From Polynucleobacter sp. MWH-HuK1 (GTDB taxonomy: Bacteria > Pseudomonadota > Gammaproteobacteria > Burkholderiales > Burkholderiaceae), in NCBI RefSeq assembly GCF_018881815.1, contig NZ_JACVPP010000001.1, positions 493,352 to 557,351 on the forward strand: a stretch of DNA of 64,000 nt, read 5' to 3'. Shown in pieces: positions 17,204-26,287 of the stretch (within the stretch, counting starts at the first letter, position 1; every line of letters begins with the position of its first letter). The notes under the pieces are model-generated. The model saw only the letters and a program-made list of their open reading frames with translations, was not told the DNA's origin and did no database searches. A program made the translations under genes and the position numbers.

Positions 17204-18955
17204 ATGACATTTGCTTTGCACGGAATTCCGGTATCAAAAGGCATTGCCATTGGCAAAGCCGTACTGATATCTCGTGCAGCATTAGAAGTGAGTCATCATC
17301 TGGTTGAGGTCGGTAAAGAAGAGGCTGAAGCTCAAAAGTTGTTGGATGCGTTTGATCAGGTGCGTTTAGAGCTCGAGCAATTGCGTCAAGGCTTGCCTAA
17401 AGATGCGCCACAAGAGATGGCGGCATTCTTAGATGTGCACGGCATGATATTGGCTGACCCTGCGTTAGCTGAGAAGCCGATTAAGTTAATTCGCACTCAA
17501 AGATTAAATGCAGCTTGGGCTTTAACAACTGAGCTCAATGATCTATTGGAACAATTTGCAGATATTGAAGATGCGTATCTAAAAGAGCGTGCTAATGATA
17601 TTCGGCAGGTTGCTGAGCGTGTCATTAAGGCATTAAATGCCCAGAAGAAAGATTCCTTAAATGATTCAGATTTCTTACCCGGAAGTGAAGTTGGGGTCGA
17701 GTCGATCATTGTTGCCCATGATATTGCCCCGCACGACATGTTGCGTTTTAAAGAGCATGCCTTTACAGGTTTTGTAACAGACCTTGGTGGCAAGACCTCG
17801 CATACCGCTATTGTGGCTCGTAGTATGGAGATTCCTGCGGTAGTTGGTGTGCGTCATGCGAGTGAAATGATTCGTCATGGCGACTGGCTTGTATTGGATG
17901 GCGAGCGAGGTGTTGTGGTAGTTGCTCCAGATGAGCATCTGCTAGCTGAGTATCGAAAATTACAAACGCAAGTATTAAAAGAGGCTCGCAAGCTCCAGCA
18001 GTTAAAACATGCCAAAACTGAAACAGCAGATCGTGTTGAGATTGAGTTGTTCGCCAATATTGAGTTGCCAGAAGATGCTATTCAAGCGGTGAAGTTGGGT
18101 GCAGTGGGTGTTGGTTTGTTCCGCTCCGAATTTTTATTCATGGATCGCAAACAAGCTTTACCAGATGAAGAGCAGCAATATCAGGAATATCGCCGTGTAG
18201 TGGATTTGATGCATGGCTTGCCTGTCAACATCAGAACGATCGATGTTGGTGCCGATAAGGCTTTAGGCGGCGGCGGTGACATTTCGCAAACAGGCACGTC
18301 ACCACTAGGGTTGCGAGCGATCCGCTGGTCTTTAACGGAGCCTGAAATTTTCTTAACGCAGTTAAGGGCTATCTTGCGTGCTTCAGCACATGGCCAGGCG
18401 CGCATCATGATTCCAATGTTGGCACATGCAAAAGAAATTGACGAAACATTTAGATTAATTGAAAAAGCGAAGCAGCAATTGCATCAGCGTGGAAAAGCAT
18501 TTAACCCGAATATTCAAGTCGGCGCCATGATTGAGATTCCTGCTGCAGCTTTGGTGCTACCTTTGTTTATTAATCGCTTTGATTTCCTATCAATTGGAAC
18601 TAACGATTTAATTCAGTACACCTTGGCGATTGATCGTGCGGATCATGCTGTCGCGCATTTATACGATCCCCTGCATCCGGCCATATTGAACTTATTGGCA
18701 AATATTATTGAGCAAGCTAAACGCGCAAATGTGCCTGTGGCCGTTTGTGGTGAGATGGCTGGTGATCCTGCATTAACAAGGTTATTGCTGGCGCTGGGCT
18801 TGACCGATTTTTCAATGCACTTTAGTCAGTTGCTATTGGTAAAGCGAGAGATTTTGCAGGCTAATGTAGGTTTATTAAAGGCTCGTGTAGCTAGAGTTTT
18901 GAGGGCTTATGAGCCCGAAGAGCAAGCAAAAGCTTTAGAACGCTTACTTTCTTAG
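17204..18955 (+). CDS. ptsI: Phosphoenolpyruvate--protein phosphotransferase (enzyme I)
   Basis: A 583-residue enzyme I that takes phosphate from phosphoenolpyruvate and gives it to HPr. The active histidine lies in GGKTSHTAIVARSMEIPAV, and the PEP-binding domain shows GLFRSEFLFMDR and FLSIGTNDLIQYTLAIDRAD. Length is normal. It follows ptsH and its stop overlaps the stop of the convergent moeB gene by 4 bases. Confidence 0.96.
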   Translation: MTFALHGIPVSKGIAIGKAVLISRAALEVSHHLVEVGKEEAEAQKLLDAFDQVRLELEQLRQGLPKDAPQEMAAFLDVHGMILADPALAEKPIKLIRTQRLNAAWALTTELNDLLEQFADIEDAYLKERANDIRQVAERVIKALNAQKKDSLNDSDFLPGSEVGVESIIVAHDIAPHDMLRFKEHAFTGFVTDLGGKTSHTAIVARSMEIPAVVGVRHASEMIRHGDWLVLDGERGVVVVAPDEHLLAEYRKLQTQVLKEARKLQQLKHAKTETADRVEIELFANIELPEDAIQAVKLGAVGVGLFRSEFLFMDRKQALPDEEQQYQEYRRVVDLMHGLPVNIRTIDVGADKALGGGGDISQTGTSPLGLRAIRWSLTEPEIFLTQLRAILRASAHGQARIMIPMLAHAKEIDETFRLIEKAKQQLHQRGKAFNPNIQVGAMIEIPAAALVLPLFINRFDFLSIGTNDLIQYTLAIDRADHAVAHLYDPLHPAILNLLANIIEQAKRANVPVAVCGEMAGDPALTRLLLALGLTDFSMHFSQLLLVKREILQANVGLLKARVARVLRAYEPEEQAKALERLLS

Positions 18956-19713
18956 TAGTCTTGGTGCGCTGAGCTGCACACTGAACACTCACCATTGCGG
19001 CTAATGCGGATTTCATCAATCTGGGTTGTCCGCCCATTCCAAAGTAGCATACGTCCCACTAAGGTTTCACCAAAGCCAATTAAAACTTGCAGGGCTTGAG
19101 CTGCCTGCATGGCACCAATAATTCCCACCAAGGGCGAGAAGATACCCATGCTAGAGCAGCTGACCTCTTCAAATTGCTCATCTGGAGAAAAGATGCAGGC
19201 ATAGCATGGTGACTTTGAGTTACGCGGATCAAAAACACTAACTTGACCATCAAATTTGAGGGCCGATCCAGAAACCAGTGCAGTTTTACTTTTAACGCAG
19301 GCAGCATTAATTAGATGCCTAGTTGAAAAATTATCCGTGCAATCTAAAACTACATCTACGCTCGGCAATAACTCGTCAAGCAGTGAGTTGGTTGCTTTGG
19401 CTTGAATGGTTTCGATTTGAATCGTGGAATTCAGTCGCTCTAGAAATTCTTTTCCGGAGGCAACTTTGCTTTTGCCAACACTGCTCTCGGCATGCATGAT
19501 TTGGCGCTGCAAATTCGTAAGTTCTACGGCATCATGATCCATCAGGGTGATGTGACCTACTCCTGCTGCGGCCAAGTAAGGTGCGGCCGCACTACCCAGG
19601 CCGCCAGCGCCAACTACCAATACGTGTGCTTTAAGCAATTTTTCTTGGCCAACAACATCAATTTCTTCCAGTAATAAATGCCTGGAGTAGCGAAGTAACT
19701 GCTTGTCATTCAT
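18952..19713 (-). CDS. moeB: HesA/MoeB/ThiF family adenylyltransferase
   Basis: A 253-residue E1-like enzyme that adenylates the C-terminal glycine of a ubiquitin-like sulfur carrier (MoaD or ThiS). The nucleotide motif GAGGLGSAAAPYLAAAGVG, the DNFSTR loop and two zinc CxxC pairs (CYAC and CSVC) are visible. MoeB and ThiF cannot be told apart from sequence alone; no molybdopterin or thiamine gene is adjacent. It follows ctpA on the same strand after 21 bases. Confidence 0.9.
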   Translation of the reverse strand: MNDKQLLRYSRHLLLEEIDVVGQEKLLKAHVLVVGAGGLGSAAAPYLAAAGVGHITLMDHDAVELTNLQRQIMHAESSVGKSKVASGKEFLERLNSTIQIETIQAKATNSLLDELLPSVDVVLDCTDNFSTRHLINAACVKSKTALVSGSALKFDGQVSVFDPRNSKSPCYACIFSPDEQFEEVSCSSMGIFSPLVGIIGAMQAAQALQVLIGFGETLVGRMLLWNGRTTQIDEIRISRNGECSVCSSAHQDY

Positions 19714-19734
19714 ATGCTAGCCGTAAGCTAAAAA

Positions 19735-21168
19735 TTATTCAAGCTTAGAGGATGAGCGTTTCACAGGCTGGCCATTAATAAAGGCAACTGCTTGAGAAAG
19801 CATGAAATCATCAGCGCTACCAAGTTCTGGTGGCTTCTTATTTTTATCTTTCTCTTTTTCCTCAGGAGTTTTCTTCGCATTTTTTTCTTCAATGCGTTGT
19901 AGCTCTTCGAGACGACGTTGCTCACGATCTTTAATGAGCTTGTCTTCAGCAGATTGTTTATTGCGCAGATGCTTCTCGCTGTCAATTTCGCGAGTGATCA
20001 AAACATCATCTGGATCACCATCTTTATTTTGATCTACCGGAATATCTGGTTTAACGCCAAAAGCCTGAATCGATTTACCGCTAGGGGTGTAGTAGTAAGC
20101 GGTAGTAATTTTGAGCGCTGAATCATTGGTTAGAGGGCGAACAGTTTGTACCGAGCCCTTACCAAAAGTTGTTTTCCCGATGATGGTCGCACGCTTGTAG
20201 TCTTGTAGTGCGCCAGCAACGATTTCTGAAGCAGATGCAGAGTAGGCATTTACTAAAACCACCATAGGCAACTTCTTAAAGATGGCTGGTACACCCGCTA
20301 GTGGATCACCAGGCTCGTTCAAGCGGTACATTGCTGGAGTGGCATTGAATACTTGCTTTGAGTCGGGTGATTGGCCTTTGGTGGAGACAATGATTGCATC
20401 TGCTGGCAAGAACGCAGCAGCCACACCAACGGCGCCCTGTAATAAACCGCCGCCATTGTTACGAAGGTCAAGAATGATGCCTTTAAGTTTTGGGTCTTGG
20501 TTGGCGATATCAGTTAATTTTCTAGCAAGATCGGGAACTGTGCGCTCCTGAAAGCTAGTAATACGAACCCAAGCAATGTCGTTGTCGAGAATTTTAGTTT
20601 TGACTGATTGAACTTTAATTTCTGCACGAGTAATTGTTACTGGAAAGCTACGCTCTTCACTCTTGCGGAATACTGTCAAAGTAATTTTGGTTCCCGGTGT
20701 GCCACGCATTGTGCGGACAGCTTTGTCAAGGGACATGCCGCGTACTGGCTTGTCGTCTAGACGTGTAATTAAATCTCCTGCCTGTAGACCTGCACGAGCT
20801 GCTGGGCTATCTTCAATTGGATTTAACACCTTCACCACGCCATCCTCAGATGTAATTTCAATACCGAGACCAGCAAATTTTCCAGATGTTTGTTCCTGCA
20901 TTTCTGAAAAGTCTTTTTTGTCTAAGAAGGTGGAATGCGGATCAAGGCTACTCACCATTCCTTTGACAGCATCTGTCAATAATTGCTTGTCTTCAATCGG
21001 CTCTACATACTCACGTTTAATCTGTGCAAATACATTGGACAGCGTGCGTAGTTCATCCAGCGGGAGCTGGGCGCCTTGCTGGGCGGTCGCGGAGAGCTGG
21101 ATCGTAGCTGCAACTCCAGCAATAAGACCAACTGCGATCAGTGCAAAATTCTTTAGAAATTGGCGCAT
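19735..21168 (-). CDS. ctpA: S41 family C-terminal processing peptidase
   Basis: A 477-residue periplasmic serine protease. A signal or anchor helix at residues 9-25 is followed by a PDZ domain (GLGIEITSEDGVVKV) and the S41 core with the catalytic serine in NAYSASASEIVAGAL and the lysine in GKTTFGKGSVQ. The C-terminal tail is highly charged and lysine/glutamate rich. Such proteases trim or degrade envelope proteins. It lies between gpmA and moeB, with 12 bases from the gpmA stop. Confidence 0.95.
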   Translation of the reverse strand: MRQFLKNFALIAVGLIAGVAATIQLSATAQQGAQLPLDELRTLSNVFAQIKREYVEPIEDKQLLTDAVKGMVSSLDPHSTFLDKKDFSEMQEQTSGKFAGLGIEITSEDGVVKVLNPIEDSPAARAGLQAGDLITRLDDKPVRGMSLDKAVRTMRGTPGTKITLTVFRKSEERSFPVTITRAEIKVQSVKTKILDNDIAWVRITSFQERTVPDLARKLTDIANQDPKLKGIILDLRNNGGGLLQGAVGVAAAFLPADAIIVSTKGQSPDSKQVFNATPAMYRLNEPGDPLAGVPAIFKKLPMVVLVNAYSASASEIVAGALQDYKRATIIGKTTFGKGSVQTVRPLTNDSALKITTAYYYTPSGKSIQAFGVKPDIPVDQNKDGDPDDVLITREIDSEKHLRNKQSAEDKLIKDREQRRLEELQRIEEKNAKKTPEEKEKDKNKKPPELGSADDFMLSQAVAFINGQPVKRSSSKLE

Positions 21169-21180
21169 AGCTCTTTTGTT

Positions 21181-21870
21181 TTAATCCAAATAAAAGTGTT
21201 GAATGGGTTTGAGGTCATCATCTAATTCGTAAACCAGCGGGATGCCATTTGGAACATTGACTTCCATAATGGCTTCATCAGACATTTGATCTAAATACTT
21301 AATGAGAGAGCGAATGCTATTACCGTGAGCAACTAATAAAACGCGCTTGCCAGCTTTGAGGGCTGGAGCAATCGATTCATTCCACAATGGCAATACACGC
21401 TCAACGTTATCTTTCAGACACTCGCCCAAAGGAATATCAGAAGTATTGAGTTTGGAGTAACGAGGATCATTCTTGGGATTGCGCTCATCTTCATGCTCTA
21501 GCAAAGGTGGGCGCACATCGTAAGAGCGACGCCAAATATGAACTTGTGCATCCCCGTATTTTTCAGCGGTTTCTGCTTTATTGAGTCCGGTAAGGGCTCC
21601 ATAGTGTCGTTCATTCAGGCGCCAGCTGTGCACAACTGGAAGCCACATGAGATCCATAGTGTCTTGTACATTCCAGAGAGTGCGAATAGCGCGCCTTAAA
21701 ACAGAGGTATAGGCAATATCGAATTCATAGCCTGCTTTTTTGAGGTTTGCACCTGCTGCTAGGGCCTGTTCTGAGCCTTTTGGGGTTAAGTCAACGTCCG
21801 CCCAGCCAGTGAAGCGGTTTTCAAGGTTCCAGGCGGATTCGCCATGACGAATAAGGACAAGTTGTTTCAT
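21181..21870 (-). CDS. gpmA: 2,3-bisphosphoglycerate-dependent phosphoglycerate mutase
   Basis: A 229-residue dPGM interconverting 3- and 2-phosphoglycerate in glycolysis and gluconeogenesis. The phosphohistidine motif [18 protein letters not shown] is at the N-terminus, and RRSYDVRPP and [11 protein letters not shown] follow. It is first in a gpmA-ctpA-moeB unit. Its ATG is only 22 bp from the ATG of the divergent rhodanese gene; TAGAAT ends exactly 6 bases before it. Confidence 0.96.
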   Translation of the reverse strand: MKQLVLIRHGESAWNLENRFTGWADVDLTPKGSEQALAAGANLKKAGYEFDIAYTSVLRRAIRTLWNVQDTMDLMWLPVVHSWRLNERHYGALTGLNKAETAEKYGDAQVHIWRRSYDVRPPLLEHEDERNPKNDPRYSKLNTSDIPLGECLKDNVERVLPLWNESIAPALKAGKRVLLVAHGNSIRSLIKYLDQMSDEAIMEVNVPNGIPLVYELDDDLKPIQHFYLD

Positions 21871-21876
21871 AGAGCC

Positions 21877-21886
21877 ATTCTATAAT
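21877..21886. promoter_or_regulatory. Overlapping divergent -10 elements of gpmA and the rhodanese gene
   Basis: Minus-strand TAGAAT (21877-21882) lies 6 bases before the gpmA ATG; plus-strand TATAAT (21881-21886) lies 6 bases before the rhodanese ATG. The two hexamers share 2 bp. Confidence 0.65.
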
Positions 21887-21892
21887 CCGGTG

Positions 21893-22306
21893 ATGAACTT
21901 TCTCACGCAAATTGATAATTTAGCGCTTATTGCCCTCCTGCTGGTTTCGGGCGCAGCGCTTTTCCTACCCACATTATCTACGCTTATTGGCGGAAAAGGC
22001 TTGTCGCCTTCAGAGACAACGATTTGGATTAATCGTCGTAAAGCGTATGTGCTTGATCTCCGCTCCGAGGAGGAGTACAAAGCTGGGCACCTCCCAGGTG
22101 CTAAATTTGCCAATTCTTCTGCCTTGACTGCCGCAATTGAAAAGCTTAAGTTAGACCGTAAGCTCCCTGTTGTCTTGGTTTGTGACACTGGCGCCCAATC
22201 CCGCAAGCTCCTTGCTGAAACTCAAAAGTTAGGTTTTGTAGAGGTTGGGGTATTGGATGGTGGCGTACAGGCCTGGAAAGCAGCAGCTCTTCCTTTGGTG
22301 AAGTAA
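21893..22306 (+). CDS. Membrane-anchored rhodanese-like protein
   Basis: A 137-residue protein from the ATG at 21893. An N-terminal membrane segment (LIALLLVSGAALFLPTL) is followed by a rhodanese domain with the cysteine loop VCDTGAQSRK. Rhodanese domains carry sulfur as a persulfide; the substrate here is unknown. It heads a rhodanese-grxC-secB-gpsA run that is conserved in Burkholderiaceae. A perfect TATAAT ends 6 bases before the ATG. Confidence 0.88.
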   Translation: MNFLTQIDNLALIALLLVSGAALFLPTLSTLIGGKGLSPSETTIWINRRKAYVLDLRSEEEYKAGHLPGAKFANSSALTAAIEKLKLDRKLPVVLVCDTGAQSRKLLAETQKLGFVEVGVLDGGVQAWKAAALPLVK

Positions 22307-22315
22307 GGAGAAATA

Positions 22316-22570
22316 ATGCCTCCAGTAACAATGTACAGTACCCAGGTTTGCCCATATTGCGTAATGGCTGAAAAGCTATTGAGCAAAAAAGGTGTAAATA
22401 ACCTAGAGAAGATTTTGATTGATCGTGATCCATCGCAGCGAGAAATCATGATGACCCGCACTGGTCGCCGCACAGTTCCACAAATTTATATTGGCGACAC
22501 TCACGTTGGTGGCTATGACGACTTAGTTGCATTGGATCGCGCCGGTAAGCTTGATCCTTTATTGGCTTGA
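22316..22570 (+). CDS. grxC: Glutaredoxin 3
   Basis: An 84-residue dithiol glutaredoxin with active site CPYC in YSTQVCPYCVMAEKLL and the GSH-binding TVPQIYIGDTHVGGYDD. It reduces disulfides with glutathione, whose synthesis genes lie 7 kb away. It is located 9 bases after the rhodanese stop, with an AAGGAG Shine-Dalgarno sequence. Confidence 0.95.
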   Translation: MPPVTMYSTQVCPYCVMAEKLLSKKGVNNLEKILIDRDPSQREIMMTRTGRRTVPQIYIGDTHVGGYDDLVALDRAGKLDPLLA

Positions 22571-22599
22571 TAGATTAAACATACAAAAGAAAGTTAGTA

Positions 22600-23112
22600 A
22601 TGACTGAACAATCCTCCGCACCCCAAGAGAGTAACGAACAATCTAAAGAGCCTGGGTTTCGTATTCAGCGTATTTACCTAAAAGATTTGTCGCTTGAGCA
22701 ACCAAATGCACCACAGATTTTGTTGGTTGCATCTGAGCCACAAGTGCAAGTAGAGATTGATATTTCTGTTGCTCCTTTAAGTGAAGGAATCTTCGAGGTA
22801 GCTTTGAGCGCCACTGTGACTGCCAAGGTAGATACAAAAGTATTGTTCCTGGTTGAAGCTAAACAAGCAGGTATTTTTGAGTTCAGTAATATCCCTGTTG
22901 AACAAATTGATCCAATGCTCGGCATAGCTTGCCCAACTATTTTGTACCCATACTTGCGCTCAAACATCGCTGACATCATTAGTCGTGCAGGCTTCCAGCC
23001 AATTCATTTGAATGAAATTAACTTCCATGGCATGTATGAGCATCGTTTGATGCAGGCTCAGCAAGAAGCCGCCGCAAAAGAAGGCGCAGCAACCGAAAGC
23101 AAGCCTCACTAA
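22600..23112 (+). CDS. secB: Protein-export chaperone SecB
   Basis: A 170-residue SecB that holds unfolded precursors for SecA and the Sec translocon. Family sequence includes [19 protein letters not shown] and [10 protein letters not shown]. The N- and C-terminal tails are acidic or Ala-rich and variable. It lies between grxC and gpsA, as in many proteobacteria. Confidence 0.96.
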   Translation: MTEQSSAPQESNEQSKEPGFRIQRIYLKDLSLEQPNAPQILLVASEPQVQVEIDISVAPLSEGIFEVALSATVTAKVDTKVLFLVEAKQAGIFEFSNIPVEQIDPMLGIACPTILYPYLRSNIADIISRAGFQPIHLNEINFHGMYEHRLMQAQQEAAAKEGAATESKPH

Positions 23113-23135
23113 GTTTTTAATAGAGCCCACAGATC

Positions 23136-24158
23136 ATGAAAGTGACACTGCTTGGTGCTGGCGCTTGGGGAACGGCGATGGCCGCACAGGCTGCTCGCCA
23201 CCTCAATGAAGGCGATGTCTGTTTGTGGTCTCGCAGCCAAGAGCAATTACAAGATATTCAAAAGAGCGGTCAAAACCGAACTCATCTTTCAGGTATTCAA
23301 TTACCCGCAGGGTTAAAACTCGAGAGTGATTTTGCTGCTGCGATTAAAAGACTTTCGAGTGACGATCTTTTAGTCATAGCTACGCCAATGTCTGGGCTCT
23401 CTGAAACGATTGATCAAGTCTTAAAAGTTGCCAAGCACCCTCTCAATGTTATTTGGCTTTGCAAAGGTTTAGAGCCTGATACTGCTTTGTTACCGCATCA
23501 AGTGGTAGAGCGTGAAAGTAAAATTTACTCAAATGGTATAGCGCATTCGTATGGCGCACTATCTGGCCCAAGTTTTGCTCGTGAGGTTGGTGCGGGGATG
23601 CCATGCGCTTTAACTGTTGCCAGTAAATCTGCAAAACTTTGCGAGCTTGTTCAAGCTGCCTTCCATCACGGCAATATGCGCATCTACTCAAGCGATGATT
23701 TGATTGGTGTTGAGTTGGGTGGCGCCATTAAGAATGTCTTGGCTATCGCCGCAGGTATTGGTGATGGCTTGGATTTGGGTCTGAATGCTCGCGCCGCAGT
23801 GTTGACACGCGGCTTGGCTGAAATGATGCGTCTAGTTAAAGCTGCAGGTGGTAAGTCTGAAACTTGTATGGGCTTAACTGGAGTCGGTGATTTAATTTTG
23901 ACCGCAACAGGAGATCTATCTCGCAATCGTCGCGTTGGTCTTGAGCTTGCCGCTGGAAAATCGTTACCAGAGATACTTGCTAGTCTTGGGCACGTTGCTG
24001 AGGGCGTGCTGTGCGCTCAAGCAGTTGGAGACTTAGCTAAACGTCTTGGTGTAGAAATGCCTATTACCGCCATGATGGGCGAAGTATTGTCTGGAAAATT
24101 AAACCCACATGATGCCGTTAAGAGGCTCATGGGGCGGAATCCTAAAATCGAATCCTAA
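23136..24158 (+). CDS. gpsA: Glycerol-3-phosphate dehydrogenase [NAD(P)+]
   Basis: A 340-residue enzyme that makes sn-glycerol-3-phosphate for phospholipid synthesis from dihydroxyacetone phosphate. It has the Rossmann motif LLGAGAWGTAMA, the conserved LSGPSFAREV and GLTGVGDLILT with the catalytic lysine region GGAIKNVLAIAAG. It is the last gene of the rhodanese-grxC-secB-gpsA unit and converges on trmL. Confidence 0.96.
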   Translation: MKVTLLGAGAWGTAMAAQAARHLNEGDVCLWSRSQEQLQDIQKSGQNRTHLSGIQLPAGLKLESDFAAAIKRLSSDDLLVIATPMSGLSETIDQVLKVAKHPLNVIWLCKGLEPDTALLPHQVVERESKIYSNGIAHSYGALSGPSFAREVGAGMPCALTVASKSAKLCELVQAAFHHGNMRIYSSDDLIGVELGGAIKNVLAIAAGIGDGLDLGLNARAAVLTRGLAEMMRLVKAAGGKSETCMGLTGVGDLILTATGDLSRNRRVGLELAAGKSLPEILASLGHVAEGVLCAQAVGDLAKRLGVEMPITAMMGEVLSGKLNPHDAVKRLMGRNPKIES

Positions 24159-24179
24159 GCGCGGCTCCTAGATATCTTG

Positions 24180-24650
24180 TTATTGACCGTCAGCAAGGCC
24201 ATTTTGGCGCCATGCTTCATACACAACGATTGCTACTGTATTAGAGAGATTTAAGCTACGACTGTTATCTTGCATTGCAAGACGCATGCGATTGTTTGCT
24301 GGTATGGAATCTCTCACTTCATCCGAAATACCTTTAGTTTCAGAGCCAAATACAAAGTAATCATTAGGTGAATACTTGCCCTCATGAAATTTTCCCGACC
24401 CCTTCGTAGTCAACGCAAAAAGATGTCTAGGATCGGGTTTCTCATTTTGTAAAAACTGAGTCCAATTTTGATGAACTTTTACTCTTGCAAATTCATGATA
24501 GTCCAAGCCAGCTCTGCGTAATTTTGCATCCTCCATCGGAAACCCAAGAGGCTCTATGAGATGTAGTTTCGCACCAGTGTTTGCGCAGAGACGAATGATG
24601 TTTCCGGTATTGGGAGGAATTTCTGGTTCGAATAAAACGATATTAAACAT
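24180..24650 (-). CDS. trmL: tRNA (cytidine/uridine-2'-O-)-methyltransferase TrmL
   Basis: A 156-residue SPOUT methyltransferase that modifies the wobble position of certain leucine tRNAs. Motifs: EPEIPPNTGNIIRLCANTG, LHLIEPLGF, and the knot region VFGSETKGI and LNLSNTVAIVVYEAWRQ. Length is typical. The start overlaps the comF stop by 8 bases. Confidence 0.93.
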   Translation of the reverse strand: MFNIVLFEPEIPPNTGNIIRLCANTGAKLHLIEPLGFPMEDAKLRRAGLDYHEFARVKVHQNWTQFLQNEKPDPRHLFALTTKGSGKFHEGKYSPNDYFVFGSETKGISDEVRDSIPANNRMRLAMQDNSRSLNLSNTVAIVVYEAWRQNGLADGQ

Positions 24651-25404
24651 GTTGTACTCTTTCGATTGGTCGCGTAGCCCTGAGAAGTACCCAATTGATT
24701 ACGCGAGATGCGCCATTGTCCTTCAGAACGCGGGCAATTTCATTAAGGGTTGCTCCGCTAGTCATGACATCATCAAAGATGATGACCGTTTTATTTTGAA
24801 TTTGCTCGATGTATTTTGCTTCAATATAGAACATTCCTTGAATATATAAATGTCGTTCCTCAAGATTCCTTCCAGCTTGGTGTGCCGAGTAATGATGGCG
24901 TCGAAGGATGTAAGGGGATTTTTGAACGTGTTTCCCACAATGAATTCGCTTGGCAATTTCCCAGCTTTGATTAAAGCCGCGTTGAGCCAACTTTTGAACA
25001 CTTAATGGAACAGGCAGTAAATAACTTGAATCAGTGTGTTCAAGTTGCGAAGAGATAAGCATGTTCCAGGCGCTACTTAGTGCATGACCATAAGCAATGC
25101 GTTTTTGGTACTTAAACTCATGCAATGGCGATTGAAGAATGCCTGTGTAGCGATCCAAGCAATAAGTTTCATCAAAGTAGGATTTAGATATTTGGCAGAG
25201 TGCGCAATGTTGCTGGACAATTTCTTCGGGTTGAAGTGTGATGCCGCATTGATAGCAGCACTGATAGTTAAACAAGCCTTCATGTCGCAAAGCGTCTAAG
25301 CAGTTATTGCAAATCGAGTGATGCTGAAACTGGTGACAAACAATGCAAGCCGTTGGTAAAAGACGGTCACAAATCGCTTGAAGAATGTTCTCTGGAAATC
25401 GCAT
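24643..25404 (-). CDS. comF: ComF family phosphoribosyltransferase-like protein
   Basis: A 253-residue ComF-family protein. The N-terminus has a zinc-type cysteine cluster (CIVC, CNNC, CCYQCG, CALC) and the C-terminus a PRPP-loop motif VIIFDDVMTSGATL. ComF proteins support natural DNA uptake in some bacteria, but many homologues lie in non-competent organisms. It is divergent from the BioC-like gene, with 23 bp between the ATGs. A palindromic AGTATACT between them could supply -10 elements in both directions; for comF the hexamer lies 9 bases upstream. Confidence 0.9.
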   Translation of the reverse strand: MRFPENILQAICDRLLPTACIVCHQFQHHSICNNCLDALRHEGLFNYQCCYQCGITLQPEEIVQQHCALCQISKSYFDETYCLDRYTGILQSPLHEFKYQKRIAYGHALSSAWNMLISSQLEHTDSSYLLPVPLSVQKLAQRGFNQSWEIAKRIHCGKHVQKSPYILRRHHYSAHQAGRNLEERHLYIQGMFYIEAKYIEQIQNKTVIIFDDVMTSGATLNEIARVLKDNGASRVINWVLLRATRPIERVQHV

Positions 25405-25415
25405 GGGGCGCTGAG

Positions 25416-25421
25416 TATACT
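25416..25421 (+). promoter_or_regulatory. -10 element 6 bases before the BioC-like ATG
   Basis: TATACT, then GAGCAA, then ATG 25428; a TGGAAA lies 17 bases upstream as possible -35 (4 of 6 matches). Confidence 0.6.
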
Positions 25422-25427
25422 GAGCAA

Positions 25428-26225
25428 ATGACCCAGCCCATCAGATGGTTACAAGACGAAATTGCAGATCGCATGCTGCAAAAGTTGGACATCGTTAAGC
25501 TCGATGTAAAAGATATTTTGATAGTGCCGGACTTTCCTGGAAAGCATTTGGATGTATTTGCTAAACGCTACCCAAGGGCGCGCCTAATAAGCCTCTTGGA
25601 TGAGGGTGTTTCAGGTTTTGCAATGTGGCGCGTTAAATCAATCGCACATTGGCGTTCACTATTTGGGGGGCGTACTGATTCTTTGGCCAGTTACACATCC
25701 TCGGGAAGATTTGACGTTCCTGATAATTCTGTCGATTTGATTTTTAGTGATCTCCTATTGCAGGATTTGGCAGACCCAAAACAATTTCTGCACGAGTGTT
25801 GGCGCGTACTGCGTGAGGGTGGTTTGATTGCATTTAGCTATCTTGGCCCAGACACTGGAAAAGAGTTGCGTTCAGTTGTGATTCCGGGATTGCAACTGAA
25901 AAATCTATTAAGCCCTTGGGATATGCATGACATGGGTGATGCTTTACTTGCTGAGCGATTTTCGGACCCGGTAATGGACATGGAGTACCTAACCTTAGAC
26001 TATGAAAACAGCACTCTATTGTTGGTAGATATCAAGGCTCTTAAATTGATCCATTCCACCTCAATAGAAGATTCAGAATTGGGTGTTTTGCCGCAAAAAC
26101 TCACATTAGAAGTGGTCTATGGACATGCTTGGGCGATTGGAAAGCATCTTGCGAAGGCTAAAGACAGCGTAGCCTATATTGATCTAAATCAAATTGGACG
26201 CAAGACTAGACCAGATTCTGCTTAA
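25428..26225 (+). CDS. BioC-like class I methyltransferase-fold protein
   Basis: A 265-residue protein from the ATG at 25428; the track's earlier start overlaps comF. The C-terminal part of a SAM methyltransferase is clear (LIFSDLLLQDLADP, then ECWRVLREGGLIAFSYLG), as in malonyl-ACP O-methyltransferase BioC, which starts biotin synthesis. However the usual glycine-rich SAM loop (consensus DxGxGxG) is replaced by ILIVPDFPGKHLDVF, so SAM binding may be changed or lost. TATACT ends 6 bases before the ATG. Its true substrate is uncertain. Confidence 0.75.
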   Translation: MTQPIRWLQDEIADRMLQKLDIVKLDVKDILIVPDFPGKHLDVFAKRYPRARLISLLDEGVSGFAMWRVKSIAHWRSLFGGRTDSLASYTSSGRFDVPDNSVDLIFSDLLLQDLADPKQFLHECWRVLREGGLIAFSYLGPDTGKELRSVVIPGLQLKNLLSPWDMHDMGDALLAERFSDPVMDMEYLTLDYENSTLLLVDIKALKLIHSTSIEDSELGVLPQKLTLEVVYGHAWAIGKHLAKAKDSVAYIDLNQIGRKTRPDSA

Positions 26226-26287
26226 GTGTAAGTACTCACTATCATTTTAACCTTGGTCAAGATTGGGTCAGGCTGGGTTATCCCTGT

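Noticed and set aside
20663-21184. 173-residue plus-strand ORF opposite ctpA
   Set aside because: It is antisense to a clear S41 peptidase gene and has no recognisable domain; it reflects codon bias of the real frame.
24643-25428. Leaderless start for comF
   Set aside because: The TATACT on the minus strand lies 9 bases from its ATG, not 6, so it was not counted in the pattern.
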